A DNA stretch of 64,000 nucleotides from Pseudomonas lini (GCF_001042905.1 NZ_JYLB01000003.1:558001-622000); one strand, 5' to 3'. Positions 51,560 through 62,528 are shown, counted from the first letter of the stretch. Notes: generated by a model from the letters alone, not told the origin. Numbers and translations are program-made.

Positions 51560-52473
51560 GGTGCTTTAAAGGCCTGTACGTCGGGCAAGGTGGGAATCGA
51601 AGGTTGCGCACCAGCCCGGGTGACCGACAGCGCTGCGGCGACCTGGCCGAAACGGATCGCATCGGCCTCGCTTTTGCCGGCCGCCAAGGCTGCTGCGAAA
51701 CCACCGACGAACGTGTCGCCGGCCGCGGTGGTGTCGACCGCCTTCACTTTCGGTGCCGGGAAATGCTCGAAGCGTTTGCCATCGGCGAACAGTGATCCTT
51801 GAGAACCCAGGGTGATGATCACTTTGCCGGCGCCCATGGCGATCAAGCGGGCCGCGGCGGTTTCGGCGGTGCTCAGGGTATCCACCGGCAAACCGCTCAA
51901 GGCCGAGGCTTCGCTTTCGTTGGGTATCAGGTAATCGATGGCCGCATACCAATCCGCCGGCAGCGGGCGACTGGCCGGCGCCGGATTGAGAATCACGGTT
52001 TTACCCAGCTCACGACCGCGCTTCAGAGCATGGCCGACCGTGGCATCCGGCACTTCCAGCTGACAGATAATGACATCCGCCGCTTGTAACACCGCGTCGA
52101 AACGGTCGATCACTTCGGGCGTGAGCGCGCCGTTGGCACCGGCAACAATCACGATCGCGTTCTGACTATTGTCATCGACCACGATCAACGCCACGCCGCT
52201 GGAATCTTCGACCGTGCTGACCGCCTGGCAATCGATCTGCTCGGCCAACAATGCCCCGCGCAGTGCTTCGCCATAGGCGTCGCTGCCGACACAACCGACC
52301 ATCGACACCTGCGCCCCCAGCCGTGCCGCGGCCACGGCCTGGTTCGCGCCCTTGCCGCCGGAAACCGTGGCAAACGATTGGCCAATCAGCGTTTCACCAC
52401 CACGAGGCAGCCGTGGCGCCCGGGTTACCAGGTCCATGTTCAGGCTGCCTATTACCACTACTTTTGCTGGCAT
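51556..52473 (-). CDS. rbsK: Ribokinase
   Basis: 305 residues, PfkB family. Signature 1 is [16 protein letters not shown]; signature 2 [13 protein letters not shown] contains the catalytic Asp; the N-terminal GSLNMDLV sugar-binding motif is intact. It phosphorylates ribose to ribose-5-phosphate in the cytoplasm. Coupled to rbsD by overlap; 56 bases after rbsR. Confidence 0.97.
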   Translation of the reverse strand: MPAKVVVIGSLNMDLVTRAPRLPRGGETLIGQSFATVSGGKGANQAVAAARLGAQVSMVGCVGSDAYGEALRGALLAEQIDCQAVSTVEDSSGVALIVVDDNSQNAIVIVAGANGALTPEVIDRFDAVLQAADVIICQLEVPDATVGHALKRGRELGKTVILNPAPASRPLPADWYAAIDYLIPNESEASALSGLPVDTLSTAETAAARLIAMGAGKVIITLGSQGSLFADGKRFEHFPAPKVKAVDTTAAGDTFVGGFAAALAAGKSEADAIRFGQVAAALSVTRAGAQPSIPTLPDVQAFKAP

Positions 52474-52529
52474 ACATCACTCGTCAATTCTGTTTCTGCG
52501 GTGCTTTTGGTTTCAGCGACTTTCTGTTT

Positions 52530-53549
52530 TCAACGAAAGTGGGCGAATGCGCTGGCCAGCGGCGCAGTCGATTCTCGCAGGACAATGCTGGGCGTCACGA
52601 TGCGCTGATCGGTCGCCAGACCCGGCGTGGCAATCCTGCGCAACAGCACTTCGGCCGCCATCTCGCCAAGCTGCAGGATCGACTGGCCCACGGTAGTCAG
52701 CGCCGGATAGACGTAACGGCTCATCTGGATATCGTCGAAGCCGATCACCGACAACTCGGTGGGCACACGAATATTACGCTCGGCGGCGGCGCGCAACACA
52801 CCGATGCCAATCATGTCGTTGCCAGCGAAGATTGCGCTGGGCGGGTTCTTTTCCAGCAGGATCGCGGCGGCGTTGTAACCGCCGGTACTGGTGAAGTCGC
52901 TTTCCAGCATGCGCTCGCGCGGCACTTCGACACCCGCCTCTTTCAAGGCGCGGCAATAACCGGCCAGACGCATCTGCGCCACGCTGGTACTCGCCGGCCC
53001 ACCAATCGTGGCGATGTCCCGGTGCCCCAGATCCAACAAATGCCGGGTCGCCAGATAAGCGCCATATTCGTGATCGATGCGCACCAGATCGGCATCGAGA
53101 CCTTCGAGCCCACGGTCGACGATCACCATTGGGGTACGCACACCCGCCAGACCTTCGGCCAGGCCGCTGTCACCACCGGCCGAGGCAACGATCAAGCCGT
53201 CAATGCGTTTTTCCAGCAACACGCGAAGGTAGCTGCGTTGCTTGTCCGGGTTGTCGTCGGAGTTGCAGAGGATGACGCAATAGCCATTGCGCTCGCAGTA
53301 ATCCTCGATGCCACGGGCCAACTCGGCGAAGTACGGGTTGAGGCTGTTGGGCACCAGCAGGCCGATGGTCGCGGTGGTTTTCGCTTTCAATGACCGAGCC
53401 ACGGCGCTGGGCACGTAGTCGAGGCTTTTGATCGCCGCCTCGACCTTGATCCGTACTTCCTCACTGACCGGCCGCGTCTTGTTCACCACGTGGGAAACCG
53501 TGGTGTAGGAAATACCCGCGAGTGCCGCTACATCCTTGATTGTTGCCAT
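52530..53549 (-). CDS. rbsR: LacI-family ribose operon repressor
   Basis: 339 residues. The N-terminal helix-turn-helix (MATIKDVAALAGISYTTVSHVVN) and hinge helix (YVPSAVARSL) are followed by a periplasmic-binding-fold ligand domain. It should bind the palindrome at 57178-57191 and release it on ribose or ribose-5-phosphate. It lies inside the operon it controls, 3 bases after rbsC. Confidence 0.95.
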   Translation of the reverse strand: MATIKDVAALAGISYTTVSHVVNKTRPVSEEVRIKVEAAIKSLDYVPSAVARSLKAKTTATIGLLVPNSLNPYFAELARGIEDYCERNGYCVILCNSDDNPDKQRSYLRVLLEKRIDGLIVASAGGDSGLAEGLAGVRTPMVIVDRGLEGLDADLVRIDHEYGAYLATRHLLDLGHRDIATIGGPASTSVAQMRLAGYCRALKEAGVEVPRERMLESDFTSTGGYNAAAILLEKNPPSAIFAGNDMIGIGVLRAAAERNIRVPTELSVIGFDDIQMSRYVYPALTTVGQSILQLGEMAAEVLLRRIATPGLATDQRIVTPSIVLRESTAPLASAFAHFR

Positions 53550-53552
53550 GAC

Positions 53553-54530
53553 TCAGGTCCGCCGGCTTGCGCGCTGACTGCGATAAGTATCAAGCACCAC
53601 CGCCACCACGATCACCGCACCGGTGATGATGCGTTTGGTCGGTTCGGTCGCGCCGATCTGCGCCAGACCGGCCGCCAGTACGGAGATGATCAGGACGCCG
53701 AAGAATGTGCTGATGACCGAGCCGCGCCCGCCCATCAGGCTGGTGCCGCCGATCACGACCGCGGCGATCACCTGCAGCTCCAGACCGGAGCCAGCATTCG
53801 GGTCCGCCGCTTCCAGGCGCGAAATCTGAAACAACGCAGCGATACCGGCCAGCAGCCCCATCAGGCTGAACACCAGGATTTTGTAGGGCTTCGGATTGAT
53901 CCCCGCCAGACGCACCGCCTCTTCGTTGGTGCCGATGCCGATCAGGTAACGACCGAACACGGTACGCGTCAGCACGGCCTGGGCGATGAAGATAATCAGC
54001 AAGGCAATGATGAATGACGGCGAGATGCCGAATGCGATCGGGTTGGACAGCCAAGCGAAGGCATCACCGATGTAGGCAGTGCGCGAACCGGTCATCTGAT
54101 ACGCCAGACCCCGCGCCATCTCCAGCACGCCGAGGGACACGATGAACGACGGAATCCGCCATGCCACGGTGATCGAGCCGGTGATAGTCCCGGCCAATGC
54201 CGCTACCGCCATGCCGAGCAAGGCCGCAGGCAAGACGCTCCAGCCCCAACCGAGAATCGCCACGCTGACTGCCGAGGCCGCAAGCGCCAGCACCGACCCC
54301 ACCGACAAGTCGATACCGCCGATGATCAATACGAAGGTCATGCCGACCGCCAGCACCATCAAATCGGGAATCTGGTTGGCCAGGGTGCTGAAGGTGTCGT
54401 AAGACAGGAAGTGGCTGCTCAGGACCGAGAACAGCGCGACCATTGCCAGCAAGGCACCGGCCAGGCCCAGATAAGTGCCGAGGCCGTAAAAGTTGCCACT
54501 ACGTTTGCCGGCCAAAGATGCAGTATTCAT
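53553..54530 (-). CDS. rbsC: Ribose ABC transporter permease
   Basis: 325 residues, about 8-10 transmembrane helices. The BPD-type motif GGIDLSVGSVLALAA is seen near residue 70 and GGTSLMGGRGS near 260. It forms the inner-membrane channel with RbsA. Start overlaps the rbsA stop by 4 bases. Confidence 0.96.
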   Translation of the reverse strand: MNTASLAGKRSGNFYGLGTYLGLAGALLAMVALFSVLSSHFLSYDTFSTLANQIPDLMVLAVGMTFVLIIGGIDLSVGSVLALAASAVSVAILGWGWSVLPAALLGMAVAALAGTITGSITVAWRIPSFIVSLGVLEMARGLAYQMTGSRTAYIGDAFAWLSNPIAFGISPSFIIALLIIFIAQAVLTRTVFGRYLIGIGTNEEAVRLAGINPKPYKILVFSLMGLLAGIAALFQISRLEAADPNAGSGLELQVIAAVVIGGTSLMGGRGSVISTFFGVLIISVLAAGLAQIGATEPTKRIITGAVIVVAVVLDTYRSQRASRRT

Positions 54531-56080
54531 GGAAGATCCCTAGGCGCTACTTCGTTGAGCAACGCATCACGTTTTTGGTAGCCGGCGAAAGCCGCGGCAA
54601 GCAAATCATCCTGGGTCCAGCTGTCACGCTCAAAAGTGTCGATCAGACGCCCTGCCGACAACACACCGATGCGATCGCAGATCAGCATCAGTTCGCGCAG
54701 GTCGCTGGACACCACTACCAGCGCTTTGCCCTGACGGGTCAACTCACCGAGTAGTGCGTAAATATCGAACTTGGCGCCGACGTCGATGCCACGGGTCGGC
54801 TCGTCGAACAGCATCACCGTGCAGTCGCGCTCGAGCCAGCGGCCGATCACGACTTTCTGCTGATTCCCGCCGGACAGTTCCGAGACCAATTGCGTCGGGC
54901 TGGAACTGCGAATGCGCATGGCGTTGATCTGACGCTGGGCCAGAGACATCTCGTCACCGTTATTGACGAAGCCACCGCTGGAAATCACCGGCATATTGCC
55001 CAAGGCAATATTGGCGCTGATCGATTGCGTCAGCAGCAGGCCTTCGCCCTTGCGATCTTCGGTGATCAGGGCGATGCCGTGACCGACCGCGTCGGCCGGC
55101 GAACGAATACTCACCACCTGAGCCGACGCCCCCAGCGCGACGGTGCCGCTGTCGGCTGTATCGGCACCGAAGATCAGGCGCAGTAACTCGGTGCGCCCTG
55201 CCCCGATCAAACCGGAAATCCCGTAAATTTCACCGGCGCGCACCTGGAAGGACACGTCGCGAACCTTATCGGAACGGGTCAGCCCTTTGACCGTCAAGGC
55301 CGGCGCGCCAATCTTGCGCGGCCCCATGTCGATGTGCTCGCCCAATTCACGGCCGACCATCAGGGTGACCAGTTGCTCGCTGTTGTAATTGGCCATCGGC
55401 TCGACACAGACCAGGTTGCCGTCGCGCAATACCGCAATGCGCTGGGCCACCCTTGCCAGTTCTTCGAGGCGGTGGGAAATGTAGATGATCGACACGCCGC
55501 GAGCCTGCAGACGAGTGATCTGCTCGAACAGCATTTCGACTTCACGGGCCGTGAGCATTGCTGTCGGCTCGTCGAGGATCAGCACGTGGCAATCGCCGAT
55601 CAGGTTGCGGGCGATCTCGACCATTTGCTGATGGCCGATTCCCAGTTCGCCAACCAACGTATCTGGATCGATGGCGTCCAAGCCGACCTGGGCCATGGCC
55701 TCGATCGCCGCCTTGCGCAGCTGCTTGCGGCTGATCCAGCCGCCGTGGCTAGGCAGGTTGTCGAGAAACAGGTTTTCCGCCACCGACAACGTCGGCAACA
55801 GATTGAGTTCTTGCATGACCATGCGGATGCCCAGCTCTTCGGCCTGGCTCCGGCTGCCGGGACGGTAGTCCTGCCCCTGGAACTGCATCTGGCCGGTGGT
55901 CGGCGTGACCAGTCCGCCAATGATTTTCGACAGCGTGCTTTTGCCGGCACCATTCTCGCCGGTCAGCGCCAGCACTTCACCGCGCATCAGCGTCAGGTCG
56001 ATACCGGTGAGGACGGGTTGGGCATAGGTTTTACCGATACCGCTGACCGAGAGGACAGCGTTCGGGGCGCAAAAGGACAT
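54527..56080 (-). CDS. rbsA: Ribose ABC transporter, dual ATPase
   Basis: 517 residues with two ATPase halves. The first has Walker A TGENGAGKSTLSK (about 41), the VGELGIGHQQMVEIAR signature and LILDEPTA. The second has a degenerate Walker A region (SGLIGAGRTELLR), signature ELSGGNQQKVV and LFDEPTRG, the usual asymmetry of sugar ABC ATPases. It powers RbsC. Confidence 0.96.
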   Translation of the reverse strand: MSFCAPNAVLSVSGIGKTYAQPVLTGIDLTLMRGEVLALTGENGAGKSTLSKIIGGLVTPTTGQMQFQGQDYRPGSRSQAEELGIRMVMQELNLLPTLSVAENLFLDNLPSHGGWISRKQLRKAAIEAMAQVGLDAIDPDTLVGELGIGHQQMVEIARNLIGDCHVLILDEPTAMLTAREVEMLFEQITRLQARGVSIIYISHRLEELARVAQRIAVLRDGNLVCVEPMANYNSEQLVTLMVGRELGEHIDMGPRKIGAPALTVKGLTRSDKVRDVSFQVRAGEIYGISGLIGAGRTELLRLIFGADTADSGTVALGASAQVVSIRSPADAVGHGIALITEDRKGEGLLLTQSISANIALGNMPVISSGGFVNNGDEMSLAQRQINAMRIRSSSPTQLVSELSGGNQQKVVIGRWLERDCTVMLFDEPTRGIDVGAKFDIYALLGELTRQGKALVVVSSDLRELMLICDRIGVLSAGRLIDTFERDSWTQDDLLAAAFAGYQKRDALLNEVAPRDLP

Positions 56081-56136
56081 AAAAACTCTCCATGTGCTCG
56101 CCCCAAGAGGCGAGCACCGTTGTGTCGCCAGAAGGA

Positions 56137-57093
56137 CTACTTGGTAACCAGCACTACCGGAGTTTCGATGACGCCATTGACGCCGCTATCGACTGTCTCG
56201 CCCTTGATGATTTTCAGCGCAGTCTCGATGCCGAACACCGCTTGCCGGGCAGCAAACTGGTCGGCGGTGGCCAGGACGCGGCCATCCTTGAGCATTGGCT
56301 TGATGGCGTTGATGTTGTCGTAACCGACCACTTGCACCTTGCCGGCCTTGCCCGCCGCGCGCACGGCAGATACTGCGCCGACGGCCATGCTGTCGTTGCC
56401 GGCCAACAGGGCCTTGATGTTCGGGTATTCGCTGAGCATCGACGAGGCAACCTTGCCGCCCTTGTCGATTTCCCAATCGCCGGACTGCAGGGACACGACT
56501 TTGATCTGCGCCGCCTCCATCGCATCCTTGAAGCCCGCCGTGCGCTGCTGGGCATTGGTGGTGGTGGAAACGCCTTCGATGATGCCGACTTCGTCACCGG
56601 CCTTCAGTTGCTTGGCCAGGTACTCACCCACCAGACGCGCGCCTTTGCGGTTGTCCGGGCCTACGAACGGAACGGTGATGTTTTTGCTTTTGACCACGGT
56701 CGGGTCCAGCTGGTTATCGATGTTGATCACGGTGATGCCGGCATCGACTGCTTTCTTGATGACCGGAACCATGGCCTTTGAATCTGCTGGTGCAATGACC
56801 AATGCGTTGACCTTGGACAAAATCATTTGCTCGACGATGCGCGTTTGGCCGGCCGTGTCCGTTTCGTCCTTGATGCCGTTGGAGATCAGCTCGAAGTCGC
56901 CGGAGTGGTCTTTCTGGTAGGCCTTGGCGCCGTCTTCCATGGTCAGGAAGAATTCGTTGGCCAGGGATTTCATGACCAGTGCGACTTTAGGTTTTTCAGG
57001 GGTTTCGGCGAAAGCCGAAGAGACGGGCAATGCGGCGGATGCGGCAGCCAGCATTGCGACAGCGAGAAGACGTCCAGCGAATGGCAGCTTCAT
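56137..57093 (-). CDS. rbsB: Ribose-binding periplasmic protein
   Basis: 318 residues. A signal peptide ends at SSAFA (about 29). Type I periplasmic-binding fold: VALVMKSLANEFF, ADSKAMVPVIKKAVDAGI, NIDNQLDP and LAGNDSMAVGAV. It delivers ribose to RbsCA. First gene of rbsBACRKD-nucleoside hydrolase; 56 bases before rbsA. Confidence 0.96.
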   Translation of the reverse strand: MKLPFAGRLLAVAMLAAASAALPVSSAFAETPEKPKVALVMKSLANEFFLTMEDGAKAYQKDHSGDFELISNGIKDETDTAGQTRIVEQMILSKVNALVIAPADSKAMVPVIKKAVDAGITVINIDNQLDPTVVKSKNITVPFVGPDNRKGARLVGEYLAKQLKAGDEVGIIEGVSTTTNAQQRTAGFKDAMEAAQIKVVSLQSGDWEIDKGGKVASSMLSEYPNIKALLAGNDSMAVGAVSAVRAAGKAGKVQVVGYDNINAIKPMLKDGRVLATADQFAARQAVFGIETALKIIKGETVDSGVNGVIETPVVLVTK

Positions 57094-57177
57094 GGGTTCA
57101 CTCCGATCTTATGATTATTCTGAGCAACGCTTGCGCTGGACCCTGCCCTTACGGGATCAAGCCATCAAAGGCGACCG

Positions 57178-57191
57178 CGCAAACGTTTGCG
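57178..57191. promoter_or_regulatory. LacI-type operator upstream of rbsB (candidate RbsR site)
   Basis: Perfect 14-bp palindrome CGCAAACGTTTGCG with the central CG typical of LacI-family operators, 85 bases upstream of the rbsB start. A weaker half-similar CAACGCTTGCG lies at 57125-57135. Confidence 0.8.
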
Positions 57192-57271
57192 TAGACCGAA
57201 CTATGCGAACCCTATGGAGATTTGTCAACGACCCGTTTTGTGTCTCGATTGGCAAAAGCCAACCTTTTTTC

Positions 57272-57724
57272 TCACGCCGTGGTGCTTACCAGATTGCCAC
57301 TGCTGGAACCCTTGGCCAGCTCTTTCACCAGATTGCCCGTCACTTGAGCGAGCGCACCACTGGTATCGGCGATTTGCCCCTGAATCGACATGACAGCGAT
57401 GGCTTTGGCTTCCGGGGTCGGATAATTCGCTGCCTGAGCGGCCGCCAGTTGCTGCTGCTGTTCGCGCAGTTGCTGCTGAAGTTCCTGCATGCGTTTGAGC
57501 AGTACCTGCACCGCAATACTTTGATTGCTGCTTTTTTCGGATTTGCTTTCGCCCTGAGTCTGCGCGCCGCCACCGGTTCTGACCTGGTTGTCACTACCCG
57601 CCTCTTCACCCAGCGCTTGGGCCGAGGCGTCGGACGTCGCTTCACTCAAGGCATTGATGGTCGCCGGGGACTTGCCCGCGATAGTGATGGCGCCTGTATT
57701 TGGAAAACCGACAGTAAACGACAT
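57272..57724 (-). CDS. Coiled-coil protein, FlxA-like, unknown function
   Basis: 150 residues, no signal peptide, AGGAG upstream. The middle (about 77-95) is a Gln-rich coiled coil (LLKRMQELQQQLREQQQQLA). The N-terminal half is Ser/Thr/Gly-rich and low in complexity, and the C-terminal part is helical (KAIAVMSIQGQIADTSGAL). The layout resembles FlxA-like proteins of Pseudomonas, function unknown. Monocistronic, divergent from the asparaginase gene. Confidence 0.7.
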   Translation of the reverse strand: MSFTVGFPNTGAITIAGKSPATINALSEATSDASAQALGEEAGSDNQVRTGGGAQTQGESKSEKSSNQSIAVQVLLKRMQELQQQLREQQQQLAAAQAANYPTPEAKAIAVMSIQGQIADTSGALAQVTGNLVKELAKGSSSGNLVSTTA

Positions 57725-59150
<1,426 letters not shown>

Positions 59151-59159
59151 TTCGCCCTC

Positions 59160-59182
59160 GCCCGACCTGTTCCGGGTCGGGC
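59160..59182 (+). terminator. GC hairpin after asparaginase gene
   Basis: GCCCGACC-TGTTCCG-GGTCGGGC stem, 10 bases after the stop; no T-run, so possibly rho-assisted or an mRNA-stabilising hairpin. Confidence 0.55.
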
Positions 59183-59363
59183 ACCGTTGTCACCACTCGC
59201 CAACCTTGGTGAGTGGTTCACGACTTTTCCGATAAAAAAAATCCCACCGTCCTACACCAAACGGAAAAAACTACTGTCAGAGGATTTTCTTGAATTTTAA
59301 GCAGTTGCGAAAATGCTTACAGTTAAATACTGTATGCACGTACAGCTTAATAAGGATAATTCC

Positions 59364-59603
59364 GTGGCCACTACCTCTGTCTCTCCTGACACCTATGAAC
59401 GCCTGGGTATGCGCGTTCAGAAAATCATCAATTCCCCCACCGCCCAGAAAGCCAAAGCAGCACTGATCTTTCGTCTTCCGGATGAACCCGTGGATGAGTG
59501 GGAACGCTTGCTCGAAGAAATCGACGAGAACGACAACGTCACCCTCGCCCATCGCGACGATGGCGGTGTGCAGATTTTCTGGGTTGTACCGAAGGAAGAT
59601 TGA
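59364..59603 (+). CDS. DUF1654 family protein
   Basis: 79 residues from a GTG at 59364, chosen because AAGGA lies about 8 bases upstream and VATTSVSPDTYERLG is the usual start; an ATG at 59334 is in frame. Contains QKIINSPTAQKAKAALIFRLP and VTLAHRDDGGVQIFW, conserved in Pseudomonas DUF1654 proteins. Function unknown. The next gene starts 4 bases after its stop, so the two are probably cotranscribed. Confidence 0.85.
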   Translation: MATTSVSPDTYERLGMRVQKIINSPTAQKAKAALIFRLPDEPVDEWERLLEEIDENDNVTLAHRDDGGVQIFWVVPKED

Positions 59604-59607
59604 GTCA

Positions 59608-60297
59608 ATGAGTGTCCGATGGTTTGCTTTACTGCTTCTGTTCATCGCCCTCGGCGCCCAGGCTGGCGCCCCACGCACCTTCAACGAAGCCAAGAAAGTC
59701 GCGTGGAAGTTATATGCACCGCAATCCACCGAGTTTTATTGCGGCTGCAAATACACTGGCAACCGTATCGACCTCGCTGCCTGCGGTTATGTGCCGCGTA
59801 AAAATGCCAAACGCGCCTCGCGCATCGAGTGGGAGCACATTGTCCCGGCCTGGCAGATCGGCCATCAGCGCGAATGCTGGCAACAAGGTGGTCGCAAGAA
59901 CTGCACGCGGTATGACCCGACCTATCAGAAAGCCGAGGCCGATCTGCACAATCTGGTGCCGAGCATCGGCGAGGTGAATGGCGATCGCAGCAACTTCAGC
60001 TTCGGTTGGTTGCCGGTGCAAACCGGTCAATACGGTTCGTGCCTGACACAGGTCGACTTCAAGGCGAAGAAGGTCATGCCCCGCCCTTCCATTCGCGGCA
60101 TGATCGCCCGGACTTACTTCTACATGAGCAAGCAGTACGGCTTGCGCCTGTCAAAACAGGATCGGCAATTGTATGAAGCCTGGAACAAGACCTATCCGGT
60201 ACAGGCATGGGAACGTCAGCGCAACCAGAGCGTGGCGTGCGTGATGGGGCGCGGCAACGAGTTTGTCGGCCCGGTAGACATGAAAACCTGCGGCTGA
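59608..60297 (+). CDS. endA: Periplasmic endonuclease I
   Basis: 229 residues from ATG 59608. A signal peptide (cleavage after AQA, about residue 20) is followed by the endonuclease I fold with YCGCKY, the catalytic EWEHIVPAW and DLHNLVPSIGEVN (His-Me finger), and paired cysteines. It cleaves double-stranded DNA in the periplasm. Downstream of DUF1654; a strong terminator follows. Confidence 0.94.
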   Translation: MSVRWFALLLLFIALGAQAGAPRTFNEAKKVAWKLYAPQSTEFYCGCKYTGNRIDLAACGYVPRKNAKRASRIEWEHIVPAWQIGHQRECWQQGGRKNCTRYDPTYQKAEADLHNLVPSIGEVNGDRSNFSFGWLPVQTGQYGSCLTQVDFKAKKVMPRPSIRGMIARTYFYMSKQYGLRLSKQDRQLYEAWNKTYPVQAWERQRNQSVACVMGRGNEFVGPVDMKTCG

Positions 60298-60316
60298 CCG
60301 GCCGCTGAAGACACAA

Positions 60317-60347
60317 AGGCCTGGGGCATTACACCCCAGGCTTTTTT
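60317..60347 (+). terminator. Rho-independent terminator after endonuclease gene
   Basis: GCCTGGGG-CATTACA-CCCCAGGC followed by TTTTTT. Confidence 0.92.
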
Positions 60348-60369
60348 CGTTTCTAACCGCCGCTTTTGG

Positions 60370-60735
60370 TTACTGAGCCGTCGGGTGCTCAACGACCAGC
60401 GACTCGATGTTCCTTTTTTTCGCCCGAGTGAGCGCTGCCGTCACTTCGGCTTGTTTGGCTTCTGCCTCGGTTTTCGAATTAAACGGTCCTATCAGGATAC
60501 GAACCTTTCCGTTCTCCCTGATGACGCTGGAAACGAAGCTATGCTCAATCAACCAGCCGCTCAGGTCGCTGACCGCCTGGGGGGTTTCGCCGCGTACCTC
60601 GACGTCCCATTGCGGACCGGTTGTCGCCGCGGGTGCGGAAGCGACTGTCGGTTGCGGCTTTTGCGCGCTAACCCCCTTACCCTCATCGCACCCGACCAAC
60701 GTCAATACTGCGATTACCAAGGCCATTTTGCGCAC
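60370..60735 (-). CDS. SPOR-domain lipoprotein
   Basis: 121 residues. The signal ends LTLVGC (lipidated Cys about 15). A short Pro/Ala-rich linker leads to a SPOR-like domain (about 40-115) with WDVEVRGETPQAVSDL, SSVIRENGKVRILIGPF and AEAKQAEVTAAL. SPOR domains bind denuded peptidoglycan, usually at the septum. The second ATG (residue 4) may be the true start. Monocistronic. Confidence 0.82.
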   Translation of the reverse strand: MRKMALVIAVLTLVGCDEGKGVSAQKPQPTVASAPAATTGPQWDVEVRGETPQAVSDLSGWLIEHSFVSSVIRENGKVRILIGPFNSKTEAEAKQAEVTAALTRAKKRNIESLVVEHPTAQ

Positions 60736-60983
60736 AACGCTTCCCTCTGAATGCTGAAAGCGGCGATTTTAACACTCATGGATCCTGTTCGAGCGCCGCA
60801 AAATGGGCGCAAAACAACGAGAATGATGGTTGCGGCCTCTGTATAGTTACGCCTTGGGAATTAATGCAGCATCTGCGCGTCAGAAAGAGGCACCCAAACT
60901 GCGAGACTTCGCACTAATCTATACCTATACCGACCTCTGCACTGTCCGAATCAGGTGCCCTACAAGCAATCAAGGAGAAAACC

Positions 60984-61178
60984 ATGCTGATACTCACCCG
61001 CAAAGTCGGTGAAAGCATAAACATCGGTGACAACATAACGATCACCATTCTGGGCGTTAGCGGCCAGCAAGTCAGGATTGGCATCAACGCCCCGAAAGAC
61101 GTTGCGGTGCATCGCGAAGAAATTTATCAACGTATTCAGGCTGGCCTGACCGCCCCAGACAAGCCGCAAACACCCTGA
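60984..61178 (+). CDS. csrA: CsrA/RsmA carbon storage regulator
   Basis: 64 residues, full length, starting [15 protein letters not shown] with [19 protein letters not shown]; Arg44-type RNA-binding residue is in VHREE. AAGGAGA lies 8 bases upstream of ATG. A dimeric mRNA-binding protein that represses translation at GGA sites. Pseudomonads often have several paralogues; which one this is cannot be told. Confidence 0.96.
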   Translation: MLILTRKVGESINIGDNITITILGVSGQQVRIGINAPKDVAVHREEIYQRIQAGLTAPDKPQTP

Positions 61179-61372
61179 ATCCTGCTGTGGTCAGTAGCCA
61201 GCCCATTCAACCTCGAATAACGGCTGGCTAAAGATTCAAGCACCGCATCGCTCTCCGCCCAGCCTCTCTTTGCTATGCCTTCACAATGTGGAGCCGATAC
61301 TACCGCCCTCGCCCCATACCTGACTGTCAGACGTTTCGGATTTGCTGCGAGAAAGGTCGTCTTCCTTCCCGG

Positions 61373-61828
61373 CTAACCAAACGTTACCCCACGTACCATG
61401 CCCGCGGCAGCCACGACCATCAGCACCAGCAGTAGCGCTTCGATATGACTGATACGGGCAAACAGCGTTGCGCGCCCAGTATCGATAGCCGCCCCACGCC
61501 CCAGCGCAATCCGCCATTTGATCAGCGTCACCATCGGCGCAATTTCAAGCAACAGGATAAGGACGAAGAGCGTCATCTTGAGATGAAACAGCGGTTGGTG
61601 GAGATAGTAATCAGTACCTTTTTCGTACCCGCCAAAGGCTCGTATTCCACCCGTGACCAAAAGAATGACTGCAGAGATCCCCCACAGATTATCCGCAACC
61701 AAAACGCTGCGCGCCTCCCCCACCCCGGCAGTCAGACGACGTAAAGCCGTACCACGAGTCAGTACCGCCCAGAAGCCCAGCGCAAAGGCCAAGAGATGAA
61801 TCGCCGCCAGAAACCAGTGAGCCAGCAT
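61373..61828 (-). CDS. DUF2214 family membrane protein
   Basis: 151 residues from ATG 61828, chosen because AGGAG is 7 bases upstream; another ATG lies 6 bases earlier. Four transmembrane segments, with HWFLAAIHLLAFALGFWAV, NLWGISAVILLVTGGIRAFG, HLKMTLFVLILLLEI and a C-terminal helix. Histidines in the helices could be metal or heme ligands. Function unknown. Confidence 0.85.
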   Translation of the reverse strand: MLAHWFLAAIHLLAFALGFWAVLTRGTALRRLTAGVGEARSVLVADNLWGISAVILLVTGGIRAFGGYEKGTDYYLHQPLFHLKMTLFVLILLLEIAPMVTLIKWRIALGRGAAIDTGRATLFARISHIEALLLVLMVVAAAGMVRGVTFG

Positions 61829-61984
61829 CGACATACTCCTAATAGACGAAGTTGAAACAGCCCTACAGTAGTAGTTCATCGGAGGATGATTTGCCCACGC
61901 ACCCGGCTCTGCTGATTACCCGCACATCAGGGCGACCCATCGCCGGTTGTTTAACGTCAGACTCTATTGGCAAATAGCGGGCGC

Positions 61985-62020
61985 AAAAAAGCCGGGCTCC
62001 TGATGGGATACCCGGCTTTT
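61985..62020. terminator. Bidirectional terminator hairpin
   Basis: AAAAAGCCGGG and CCCGGCTTTT flank a 14-base loop; lies 14 bases after the stop of the glycine-rich gene on the minus strand. Confidence 0.8.
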
Positions 62021-62033
62021 GAGAACGTTGGAC

Positions 62034-62528
62034 TTAATCCGTTCTTTTTGAAGTCGAAGTGCGAGCCTTACTCAACCCCTTCGTGTTGTGATCACCAGGC
62101 GTAGAGGCCGAAATGGCAGAGGCTTTCGTCACTCCTCGCGTATCCCGGGAATTCGCAATGCCCGAAGTCACGGAACCATGGCCGCTATCGCCATTACGAT
62201 CGCTACCGTAGTGATTGCCACTGATACCACGGTCGCGGACAGCTTTACCTGCGTGATCACTGCTCAAGCCATTGCCGTGGCCATTGCTGACGCCGCCGGA
62301 ATGCCCGGAACCACCGTGGCCACCGCCGTTACCACCGCCATTGCCACCACCGTTACCACCACCATTTCCGCCGCCGTTACCACCACCACCACCACCACCA
62401 CCACCACCACCACCACCTTTCGCGTAGGCGGAACTCATGATGGACAGGTCAGCGGGCAATAATGGGGCGGCTGCAAGCATCATCACGCATGACATGACAG
62501 CGGCAAAACTCTTGTTTTTTAATAACAT
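62034..62528 (-). CDS. Secreted glycine-rich protein with poly-Gly tract
   Basis: 164 residues from ATG 62528 (MLLKNKSFAAVMSC). The signal peptide is cleaved about residue 36 (SSAYA). The mature protein opens with 13 consecutive Gly, then five GGGN-type repeats, HGGSGHSGG and a basic Ser/Lys-rich tail. The DNA is a run of CCA triplets on the plus strand (62376-62417), prone to slippage. Probably disordered and surface or extracellular; no family function known. Confidence 0.75.
   Translation of the reverse strand: MLLKNKSFAAVMSCVMMLAAAPLLPADLSIMSSAYAKGGGGGGGGGGGGGNGGGNGGGNGGGNGGGNGGGHGGSGHSGGVSNGHGNGLSSDHAGKAVRDRGISGNHYGSDRNGDSGHGSVTSGIANSRDTRGVTKASAISASTPGDHNTKGLSKARTSTSKRTD

Noticed and set aside
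62088..62462. Plus-strand ORF with a long Thr run opposite the glycine-rich gene
   Set aside because: Read-through of the CCA repeat on the wrong strand; no Shine-Dalgarno or signal.
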